This document shows positions 1 through 6,224 of a DNA stretch of 26,914 nt, piece by piece. Positions within the stretch are counted from its first letter, which is position 1. Each line of letters opens with the position of its first letter. Source of the stretch: JAGLQA01 sp023135565. GTDB lineage: Bacteria; Acidobacteriota; Aminicenantia; UBA2199. The notes under the pieces were generated by a model. The model saw only the letters and a program-made list of their open reading frames with translations, did not search any database and was not told where the DNA came from. The DNA is taken from the NCBI GenBank assembly GCA_030639305.1, contig DAOWCY010000092.1, positions 1 to 26,914 on the forward strand. Direction: 5' to 3'. The position numbers and the translations under genes were made by a program.

Positions 1-1
1 C

Positions 2-40
2 CCCTGCTCGCCGAAGGCAATAAAAAGGAAAACGTTATGA
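2..40 (+). CDS. possible 3' tip of an upstream gene overlapping the regulator
   Basis: The frame beginning at base 2 is open to a TGA at 38-40, which overlaps the ATG of the following regulator as ATGA. Such a four-base overlap is the usual sign of translational coupling in an operon. Only about 12 codons are visible, too few to identify a product, and a second frame also ends nearby (TAA at 21-23). The assignment is therefore a guess based on spacing alone. Confidence 0.2.
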   Translation, partial: PCSPKAIKRKTL

Positions 41-501
41 AAGATATAAAACCTTTTGATTTTAAGATCGACGCGAAATCGCCCCTGCCCGTATACGAGC
101 AGGTCAAGCAGGAGATCAAACTGATGATTATTTCCGGTTATTTGGAAGAAGGCGACCGTTTGATGCCCATCCGGGAACTGGCCAAAATGCTGCTGGTGAA
201 TACCAACACCATCGTAAAAGTCTACTACCAGTTGGACATCGAAGGCTATATCGCCTCCCAGCCCGGCACCGGCTATTTCGTTAAGTTCGAAGCCCGGCGT
301 AAAGGTGACCCCAAACAGGAAATCTTCGAGCAGATAACCGGGGGATATATCTCTAAAGCTTTGAAACTGGGCTATTCTCTAACCGATATGAGCGCTGAAT
401 TGGAGCGGAGAAATAAAAAAAGCAGCCGGGAAAAGGGTACAACCGGAAAGAAAAAAGAAAAAGATCTGAATAAAAAAAATTTAAGGAGTATACAATTATG
501 A
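37..501 (+). CDS. GntR family transcriptional regulator, YtrA-like
   Basis: This 154-residue protein has a winged helix-turn-helix at about residues 15-82, with the family signatures PVYEQVKQEIK, GDRLMPIRELA, NTNTIVKVYYQLDIEGYI and the wing motif PGTGYFV. The C-terminal part is short (about 40 structured residues, then a Lys/Glu-rich tail) and lacks the large effector domain of FadR or HutC types. That short architecture is typical of the YtrA subfamily, which usually controls a neighbouring ABC transporter. No transporter is seen downstream here; any target may lie upstream, outside the window. The ATG is preceded by a purine-rich AAAAAGGAAAA stretch. The TGA stop overlaps an ATG at 498 that has an AAGGAG site, but no convincing gene follows it. 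Confidence 0.85.
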   Translation: MKDIKPFDFKIDAKSPLPVYEQVKQEIKLMIISGYLEEGDRLMPIRELAKMLLVNTNTIVKVYYQLDIEGYIASQPGTGYFVKFEARRKGDPKQEIFEQITGGYISKALKLGYSLTDMSAELERRNKKSSREKGTTGKKKEKDLNKKNLRSIQL

Positions 502-554
502 GATTCAAAACGATAAACCCCGCGACACCGGGTTTAACGGCGCTGTGCCGCGGC

Positions 555-583
555 TTGATATTAAAATCTTTTTGTTGTATATT
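555..583 (+). promoter_or_regulatory. sigma-70 promoter for the NfeD/band-7 operon
   Basis: TTGATA at 555-560 and TATATT at 578-583 are separated by exactly 17 bases. Transcription would start near 590, leaving a leader of about 130 bases before the NfeD start. The promoter lies inside the short open frame that begins at 498, one reason to doubt that frame as a gene. Bases 502-718 otherwise hold nothing recognisable. Confidence 0.55.
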
Positions 584-718
584 ATCTAAAATGGATAAAT
601 TAAGCCTACAGACGTTTCCCGGGACTGCGCTCAGGAAAAGAACCGTCTGGCGGCGGGACGTGAATTATATCGAACATGTTCATCGATTCCGCCATGTAAC
701 GGCACAAGGAGATTTACA

Positions 719-1192
719 ATGGATTTAAAATCATTACTATCGGTTCCTCCGGAAATCATTTGGGCGATTTTAGGAGTCGTGTTAATTTTTGTCGAGTTTT
801 TCATCCCCGGCTTAGTGATTGCTTTTTTCGGCGTCGGCGCCCTGGTTACCGGATTGACCACCTGGATCGGTTTATCCTCCTCCCTCACCATGCAGATGCT
901 GGTTTTTATCACCTCTTCGATACTGCTGCTGGTCTTCCTGCGCAAATATGTCAAACGAGTTTTCTTAGGCAAGTCCCAGACAAAAGACAGGTACACCAAT
1001 TTTAATATAGAGCTCGGGAAAATCGTGCCGGTGCTGGAATTCATTCAACCCGGTGAAGTGGGCGGCAAAGTCAGGTACCAGGGCAGCAACTGGTCTGCCA
1101 GGGCCGACGATCCTATCGCTCCGGGCGAAAGCGTCAAAATTATCGGCCGCGACAACATCACCTTGATCGTAAAGAAAGTAGAAAAAATATAA
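719..1192 (+). CDS. NfeD-like membrane protein
   Basis: The 157-residue protein starts with an ATG behind AAGGAG. Residues about 10-75 hold hydrophobic membrane segments (IIWAILGVVLIFVEFFIPGL, then VIAFFGVGALVTGL and a third stretch ending LLVFLRKYVKR). Residues about 95-157 match the OB-fold C-terminal NfeD domain, with the typical phrases GEVGGKVRYQGSNWSARAD and IAPGESVKIIGRDNITLIVKK. The family is the short form without the serine protease domain. NfeD proteins are nearly always encoded beside a stomatin/SPFH protein and are thought to help it in membrane organisation. Here the SPFH gene follows 25 bases later, so the pair is very likely one transcript from the promoter at 555-583. Confidence 0.9.
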   Translation: MDLKSLLSVPPEIIWAILGVVLIFVEFFIPGLVIAFFGVGALVTGLTTWIGLSSSLTMQMLVFITSSILLLVFLRKYVKRVFLGKSQTKDRYTNFNIELGKIVPVLEFIQPGEVGGKVRYQGSNWSARADDPIAPGESVKIIGRDNITLIVKKVEKI

Positions 1193-1217
1193 GAAAAATA
1201 AAAAAAGGAGGTAAATA

Positions 1218-2147
1218 ATGAGTGCATTTGGCGTTTTTATAATCATCGCCGTCTTTTTGGTAGTTGTAACCGTTTTCAGGATTGCCCGCATCGTACCCAA
1301 CCAGTGGGTCTTTGTGATCGAGCGGTTAGGGAAATATTCGGACAGCTTAGAAGCAGGCTTTCACCTGCTGATCCCTTTCATCGACAAACTGGCTTATAAG
1401 CACACTTTGAAAGAGATGGCCATCGACGTGCCGCCCCAATCCTGTATCACCAAAGACAACATATCGGTGGAGATCGACGGTGTGCTTTACATGCGGGTGG
1501 TTGACCCGGTAAAAGCCAGTTACGGCATCAGGGACTATAAGTTTGCTATTACCCAACTGGCCCAGACCACTATGCGTTCGGAAATCGGTAAGATCGACTT
1601 AGATATGACATTCGAGTCCAGGGATAACATCAACTCCTCTATCGTCAGTGCGGTAGATGAAGCTTCGGACCCCTGGGGAATCAAAGTCACCCGTTATGAG
1701 ATCAAAAACATCGAAACGCCTCAAACTATTCGCGACGCCATGGAAAAGCAGATGCGCGCCGAACGGGAGAAGAGGGAACAGATCGCCCTTTCGGAAGGCG
1801 ACAAGCAGGCCAAGATCAACCGCGCAGAAGGTAGCAAGCAGGAAGCCATTAAAAAATCCGAAGGTGAACGCACCAGGATGGAGAATGAAGCCAAAGGTAA
1901 AGCTGCCGCTATCCTGGAAGTGGCCCAGGCTACCGCGGCCGGTCTCAAGCAGATTGCCCTGGCTATCAACGAGCCCGGCGGAAAGGATGCTGTTAGTATG
2001 AGGATTGCTGTCGACTGGATCGAATCTTTTGGCAAGCTGGCCAAAAGCACCAATTCCATGATTATCCCGGCCAATGTGTCGGACATTGCCAGTATTACGG
2101 CTATTCTTAACAACGCATTCGAGTTCAGCAAAGAGAAAAAAGCGTAG
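1218..2147 (+). CDS. SPFH/band-7 (stomatin-prohibitin) membrane protein, QmcA-like
   Basis: The 309-residue protein has one N-terminal membrane segment (about residues 3-22) followed by the SPFH domain: VPNQWVFVIERLGKYSDSL, FIDKLAYKHTLKEMAIDVPP and ISVEIDGVLYMRVVDPVKAS. After the conserved WGIKVTRYEIKNI, residues about 175-235 form a charged Glu/Lys/Arg/Ala-rich coiled coil, as in oligomerising stomatins. The order is that of QmcA/YbbK proteins, which build large cage-like membrane assemblies. The ATG lies behind a perfect AAAGGAGG site. Together with the upstream NfeD gene it forms the standard NfeD-stomatin pair. The exact physiological role of this pair is not known from sequence. Confidence 0.92.
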   Translation: MSAFGVFIIIAVFLVVVTVFRIARIVPNQWVFVIERLGKYSDSLEAGFHLLIPFIDKLAYKHTLKEMAIDVPPQSCITKDNISVEIDGVLYMRVVDPVKASYGIRDYKFAITQLAQTTMRSEIGKIDLDMTFESRDNINSSIVSAVDEASDPWGIKVTRYEIKNIETPQTIRDAMEKQMRAEREKREQIALSEGDKQAKINRAEGSKQEAIKKSEGERTRMENEAKGKAAAILEVAQATAAGLKQIALAINEPGGKDAVSMRIAVDWIESFGKLAKSTNSMIIPANVSDIASITAILNNAFEFSKEKKA

Positions 2148-2162
2148 CTTTCAAGAGAGACG

Positions 2163-2186
2163 GGAGGAGCTTGAACAAGTTCCTCC
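2163..2186 (+). other. hairpin after the band-7 gene
   Basis: GGAGGAGCTTG and CAAGTTCCTCC can pair over 11 positions (one G-U) around an AA loop, 16 bases after the band-7 stop codon. No T tract follows, so it is not a classical intrinsic terminator. It could protect the 3' end or belong to the repeat block that begins right after it. Confidence 0.45.
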
Positions 2187-2189
2187 CCG

Positions 2190-2353
2190 GCACTCTCCCC
2201 CGGCAGGGGCAGCGTGTGAGGGGGACGGCGTCCCCAGCCTATGAGCTGCTTCGCAGCAAGGGCAGCGTGTGAGCGCTTCTCGCTTTTAAATTATCAAAAG
2301 TTTTGATCAAACTTTTTCAAAAGTTTGGCCCCCGGCAGGGCCGCCGGAGGCAA
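2190..2353 (+). repeat. intergenic repeat R1a plus one 36-base hairpin unit
   Basis: The block between the band-7 gene and kamA holds one 36-base hairpin unit at 2221-2256 (GGGGAC-GGC-GTCCCC, then GCTGC-TTC-GCAGC). The R1 core at 2287-2353 follows: an AT-rich part where AAACTTTT-TC-AAAAGTTT pairs, then the GC-rich CCCCCGGCAGGGCCGCCGG part ending in AGGCAA. The core recurs nearly unchanged at 10785-10850, and with an extra 18-20 bases at 26742-26844 and (reverse) 4653-4734. No open frame is supported in it. Confidence 0.8.
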
Positions 2354-2361
2354 GAAGGGGC

Positions 2362-2390
2362 TTGAAAAGTCTGTCAAAAAGGAATACAAT
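2362..2390 (+). promoter_or_regulatory. sigma-70 promoter for the KamA-family gene
   Basis: TTGAAA at 2362-2367 and TACAAT at 2385-2390 are 17 bases apart, directly after repeat R1a. The start site would be near 2397, leaving a leader of only about 10 bases that is almost entirely the AGGAGG ribosome site. Confidence 0.6.
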
Positions 2391-2407
2391 AAGGGCAGGA
2401 GGTTAAC

Positions 2408-4738
2408 ATGCGATCAAAAAAAGGGCAGCAAAAAAGAAACACTATCCGCCCGGAAATCGCAGAACTTGACCGGATTGCCATCACGGTAAAATCCCACAGG
2501 CTGCTCAAACAACTATTAAAAGAAAACCCCAAACTCGAAGAAATTATGAGAAATGCCAGGAATGAAACCGAAGCCCTGGTAGGAGTCAAAAACTGGGTGA
2601 TGGAAGAACTGCAAACCCGGCCCGAAGCTCTCAAATTCTATAAAAACGAACGCCTGCATCAGTCGGCGCGGAAAGGTTTCGAATCTTTAGGATGGTCCGA
2701 TTATGCCGCCATACGCATTCTCGATTATATCGAAAATGCCGGCAGGGAATTTCCCGACCTTAACCTGCGCGGCGAGATAGCCGTCAGCAACCCTATCAAA
2801 ATGATATGGCTGGCTGTTACCCACGGCACCGGCGGTGCTAAACCCTTTTTTTTCGAGGATATGCTGCATTTGTTCCGCCAATTTGCCGGGAAAAGCCAGG
2901 CCCAGCTTCCCGACCGGGAAAAAGTAGAAAAATGGATGAAAAGGTTCCCCTCCGGTTTAGACCCGCGCATCATCAAGCTGCGCGAGGAGAACCGCGACCG
3001 CATCCTGGAAATAATCATCCGTAAAATAGACGAAGGCGAAATCAAATCTGCCAAATACCGTTTCGAACCCGGCATGTCCCATGAACAAAAATTCTTACAG
3101 GTCCTCGAATGGTGGCAGGAGAGCAGTTTTCATCTTCGTTTTGCCGTTCGTTCCGCCGACCTTTTGAACGAAATGTTGGGTTATTCCTTAGACCCCGACA
3201 CCATGAAGATTTTATATGAAGCCGAAGATGCCGGCATACCGATTTTCGTTAATCCTTATTATCTTTCGCTTTTGCACGTGCGGGTGCCTTATTTTGCCAT
3301 CGGCGCGGACCTGGCCATCCGCTATTACGTGGTTTACAGCCGCCAGTTGGTGGATGAGTTCGGCGACATCGCAGCCTGGGAAAAGGAAGACGCCGTGGAA
3401 CCGGGGAAACCCAATGCCGCCGGTTGGCTGCTGCCCTCACGCCACAACATTCACCGCCGTTACCCGGAAGTGGCTATTTTGATACCCGACACCATGGGCC
3501 GCGCCTGCGGAGGACTCTGCGCTTCCTGCCAGCGGATGTATAATTTCCAGGTAGGTCGTTTGAATTTTAATCTCAAAAAGCTAAAACCCGGTGAAACTTG
3601 GTCGCAGCGATTAATTCATTTAATGGAGTATTTTGAGAAAGATTCCCAACTGCGCGATATTTTGATTACTGGCGGAGATGCGCTGATGAGTTCCGATAAA
3701 ACCCTGGACGGTATTTTGGACGCCGTTTATGAAATGGCTTTAAAGAAGCGGGCCGCCAATGAAAAAAGGAAAGACGGAGAAAAATACGCGGAAATTGTGC
3801 GTGTCAGGTTAGGCACCCGTTTGCCCGTGTATTTGCCCCAGCGAGTCACCCCGGAGTTGACGAAAAGTCTTGCCGGTTTTAAGAAAAAGGCTTCTCAAAT
3901 CGGCATCGAGCAATTTGTTATTCAGACCCATTTCGAGTCGCCCCTGGAAATTACCCCCGAAGCCCGGGAAGCAGTCAGGAAACTGGCTTCAGCCGGTTGG
4001 ACCGTGACCAACCAGCATGTGTTGACCACCGCCTCTTCGCGCCGGGGGCATACGGCCCGGCTGCGCCAGGTATTGAATGAGATCGGGGTTTTGAACTACT
4101 ACACTTTTACAGTCAAAGGTTATATGGAAAACTACTTTAATTTTGCCACCAATGCCCGGGCCGTACAGGAACAAATTGAAGAAAAAGCCATAGGGCTTAT
4201 CCCCGAAGAGTATCATGAAACCATTCGCCGTTTCCCTTTAGAAGCGGAAATGATGGCGGAGAACATAGCAGAACTCAGGAAAACAGCCGGTCTTCCTTTC
4301 CTGGCCACGGACCGCAATGTGTTGAACCTGCCAGGTGTAGGTAAAAGTCTCACTTTCAGGGTAATCGGGATTACCCGTTACGGCAGGCGGATATTGGAAT
4401 TCGATCATGATGCCACGCGGGTGCACAGCCCTATTATTAACAAGATGGGCAAAGTCGTGATTATCGAATCTAAGTCCATCAGCGAATATTTGCGGCAGTT
4501 AGAGGAGTTAGGTGAAGACATATCCGAATATGAAGGCATTTACGGTTATTCTATCGGTGAGACCGAGCCACGTTTAGCGGTTTACGAATATCCGCCTTAT
4601 GATTATAAAGTAACGCAAGAAATCACCAACCTCGACCCTACGGCACAGGATCTTGCCTCCGGCGGCCCCACCACGTGGGGAGGGCAGTCCCTGCCGGGGG
4701 CCAAACTTTTGAAAAAGTTTGAACAAAACTTTTCATGA
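2408..4738 (+). CDS. KamA family radical SAM protein (lysine 2,3-aminomutase-like), long form
   Basis: The 776-residue protein has the radical SAM cluster motif CX3CX2C at C367, C371 and C374 (GRACGGLCASCQR), followed by DILITGGDALMSSDKTLDGI and RVRLGTRLPVYLPQRVTPEL, all characteristic of lysine 2,3-aminomutase relatives. LPGVGKSLTF supplies K646 as the probable pyridoxal-phosphate lysine. The ~350 residues before the cluster are much longer than in classical KamA (about 420 residues in total), so this belongs to the large, uncharacterised KamA-like group; the substrate cannot be read from sequence. The ATG has an AGGAGG site six bases upstream. The end is odd: from about residue 750 (LASGGP to KKFEQNFS) the codons are an intergenic repeat in reverse orientation, so the native stop was probably lost. 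It is expressed alone from its own promoter. Confidence 0.85.
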   Translation: MRSKKGQQKRNTIRPEIAELDRIAITVKSHRLLKQLLKENPKLEEIMRNARNETEALVGVKNWVMEELQTRPEALKFYKNERLHQSARKGFESLGWSDYAAIRILDYIENAGREFPDLNLRGEIAVSNPIKMIWLAVTHGTGGAKPFFFEDMLHLFRQFAGKSQAQLPDREKVEKWMKRFPSGLDPRIIKLREENRDRILEIIIRKIDEGEIKSAKYRFEPGMSHEQKFLQVLEWWQESSFHLRFAVRSADLLNEMLGYSLDPDTMKILYEAEDAGIPIFVNPYYLSLLHVRVPYFAIGADLAIRYYVVYSRQLVDEFGDIAAWEKEDAVEPGKPNAAGWLLPSRHNIHRRYPEVAILIPDTMGRACGGLCASCQRMYNFQVGRLNFNLKKLKPGETWSQRLIHLMEYFEKDSQLRDILITGGDALMSSDKTLDGILDAVYEMALKKRAANEKRKDGEKYAEIVRVRLGTRLPVYLPQRVTPELTKSLAGFKKKASQIGIEQFVIQTHFESPLEITPEAREAVRKLASAGWTVTNQHVLTTASSRRGHTARLRQVLNEIGVLNYYTFTVKGYMENYFNFATNARAVQEQIEEKAIGLIPEEYHETIRRFPLEAEMMAENIAELRKTAGLPFLATDRNVLNLPGVGKSLTFRVIGITRYGRRILEFDHDATRVHSPIINKMGKVVIIESKSISEYLRQLEELGEDISEYEGIYGYSIGETEPRLAVYEYPPYDYKVTQEITNLDPTAQDLASGGPTTWGGQSLPGAKLLKKFEQNFS
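4653..4734 (-). repeat. repeat R1d, reverse copy forming the 3' end of the KamA-family gene
   Basis: Read on the minus strand this is nearly identical to R1c at 26762-26844, including the extra segment with CCACGTGG that R1a and R1b lack. It runs from the AT-rich AAAGTTTTGTTCAAAC part to GCCGCCGGAGGCAA. It provides the last ~27 codons of the upstream enzyme and ends 4 bases before that gene's last base. Confidence 0.85.
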
Positions 4739-4830
4739 GCAATACGTCCAGGAGAAAATTTAGACGATTTACGCAGGCTGCACATAAGTTCTCGCATTTT
4801 AATGGGGAACTTTGGTTACACTCAGGGGGG

Positions 4831-4859
4831 TTGAAATATTCCGGGAATTCGATTACAAT
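4831..4859 (+). promoter_or_regulatory. sigma-70 promoter for the aromatic ring hydrolase gene
   Basis: TTGAAA at 4831-4836 and TACAAT at 4854-4859 have a 17-base spacer. Transcription would begin around 4866, about 40 bases before the ATG, so the gene seems to have its own transcript. No operator palindrome is evident around it. Confidence 0.6.
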
Positions 4860-4904
4860 ATCACCTGAACCATTTTTTAATAAACTAAAGAAGGAGAAAT
4901 AATT

Positions 4905-6041
4905 ATGGCTTTAGATTGGCTAATACGAGACAACGAAATCAAAGACCACGATCTATTCGGAGACGAATTTTTCGGCACGGAAGCGCCCTGCACCGGGTAC
5001 GAGAAGAAACCCCTTGTGAATCCCGAAACCGGCGAAATAGTAGAAGGGTTATACACAGCCTGGATTACCCTGAACAACCCGGCTCAATATAATTCATACA
5101 CCACGGAAATGGTGAAAGGCGTCACCGCCGGGATGCATAAAGCCTCCATGGACCGGGGAGTAATGGCTATCGTGTTTACTGCCGCGGGTGACAAAGCGTT
5201 CTGCACCGGCGGAAACACCAAAGAGTATGCGGAATATTATTCCCGCAGGCCCTTAGAATACACCCAATATATGGACCTTTTTGCCGGGATGGTAGACAGC
5301 ATCCTCAGAGCGCGTAAACCCGTAATCTGCCGCTGCAACGGCATGAGGATTGCCGGAGGCCAGGAGATCGGCCAGGCCGCTGATTTTACAGTAGCGGCGG
5401 ACACTGCTTCTTTCGGCCAGGCCGGCACCCGCCACGGTTCTTCTCCCACCGGTGGTTCCACCGATTTTCTTCCCTGGAACCTGAGCATGGAGCAGGCCAT
5501 GTGGCAAGCCACAGCCAACGAGAATTGGAGCGCCGCCAAGATGGAGCGTTTAGGACTCATTACCAAAGCCATTGCCATCAAGAAAAACGGCAAAGGCGAA
5601 TGGGTGCGTGATCCCCGGGTCATCACCGACAAATATGTAGAAAACGGCGACCTCGTTTACGGTGAATTTAAGACCGGCGCGGATTTTAAAGCTGCCAAAG
5701 GTGAATTGAAGAATCTGACCACCGATTTTAGTCAATTGGATGCATTTATCGATAAAATGGCCTGGACGTTGACCAATACCACCATGCTCTGTCTTATGAA
5801 TACTATAGAGAGCATCCGGGTAAAGAAAAAATACTTTTGGGATTTGCTCAAGAACAGCCAGATTTACTGGTTGGGAGCCAACATGAACGGCGAAGGTTTT
5901 ATCGGTTTTAATGCTTTTAATACTCAAAAGATAACCGGTGAGCGCACTATCGACTTTATCAAGTACCGTCAACTGCTTGCCAAAGGGCAGACTTTCGATG
6001 ACAAGCTGATAGAAGAGGTGCTGGCCAAACCGAAAGAATAG
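4905..6041 (+). CDS. bamA: 6-oxocyclohex-1-ene-1-carbonyl-CoA hydrolase
   Basis: The 378-residue protein has the length and the diagnostic phrases of BamA/Oah: LIRDNE..DHDLFG near the start, EGLYTAWITLNNPAQYNSYT, VFTAAGDKAFCTGGNTKEYA, KPVICRCNGMRIAGGQEIG and FGQAGTRHGSSPTGGSTDF. It is a crotonase-fold enzyme. BamA opens the alicyclic ring of 6-oxocyclohexene-carbonyl-CoA by hydration and C-C cleavage to 3-hydroxypimelyl-CoA, in anaerobic benzoyl-CoA degradation in the cytoplasm. A strong AAGGAG site and its own promoter precede the ATG. Benzoyl-CoA reductase, the dienoyl-CoA hydratase and the dehydrogenase are not in this window, so the gene is isolated. (The symbol here means the benzoate gene, not the outer-membrane assembly factor.) A related ring hydrolase with another substrate cannot be excluded. 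Confidence 0.88.
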   Translation: MALDWLIRDNEIKDHDLFGDEFFGTEAPCTGYEKKPLVNPETGEIVEGLYTAWITLNNPAQYNSYTTEMVKGVTAGMHKASMDRGVMAIVFTAAGDKAFCTGGNTKEYAEYYSRRPLEYTQYMDLFAGMVDSILRARKPVICRCNGMRIAGGQEIGQAADFTVAADTASFGQAGTRHGSSPTGGSTDFLPWNLSMEQAMWQATANENWSAAKMERLGLITKAIAIKKNGKGEWVRDPRVITDKYVENGDLVYGEFKTGADFKAAKGELKNLTTDFSQLDAFIDKMAWTLTNTTMLCLMNTIESIRVKKKYFWDLLKNSQIYWLGANMNGEGFIGFNAFNTQKITGERTIDFIKYRQLLAKGQTFDDKLIEEVLAKPKE

Positions 6042-6077
6042 CCCCGCGGCCCCTATAGTTTGCAGAAGATTTATTTT

Positions 6078-6101
6078 TTAGGCGAAGGGTCATTCGCCTA
6101 A
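6078..6101. other. inverted repeat after the aromatic ring hydrolase gene
   Basis: TTAGGCGAA and TTCGCCTAA form a perfect 9-base stem around GGGTCA, 37 bases after the stop codon. A T run lies before rather than after it, so it is not a standard terminator for the upstream gene. The rest of 6042-6189 holds only a weak fragment of the R1 GC-rich part (6118-6139, CCACCACGTAGGGAGGGG). Confidence 0.5.
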
Positions 6102-6189
6102 CCTAACGGATTTGCCCCCGGCCCCACCACGTAGGGAGGGGTTTAGGGTCGCCCGGCTGCCCTGCTTTAAAAATTACCGGTTCCGTGCC

Positions 6190-6218
6190 TTGACAACCGC
6201 CGGGAAAAATAATAAAAT
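6190..6218 (+). promoter_or_regulatory. strong sigma-70 promoter of the pseudokinase-DUF262 locus
   Basis: A consensus TTGACA at 6190-6195 and TAAAAT at 6213-6218 have a 17-base spacer, the best promoter in the window. The start would be near 6225. The downstream frame has no obvious ATG with a ribosome site, so translation would need a very short leader or a non-ATG start such as the TTG at 6294. Confidence 0.65.
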
Positions 6219-6224
6219 ACACCT

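Noticed and set aside
498..728. 76-codon open frame with a good AAGGAG site and an ATGA overlap with the regulator gene
   Set aside because: The translated sequence resembles no family I know, it contains a consensus promoter (555-583), and it overlaps the NfeD start by 10 bases. It could be the remnant start of a lost partner gene, but coding is not supported.
2163..2186. Intrinsic terminator after the band-7 gene
   Set aside because: The hairpin is strong but no T tract follows, so only the hairpin is claimed.
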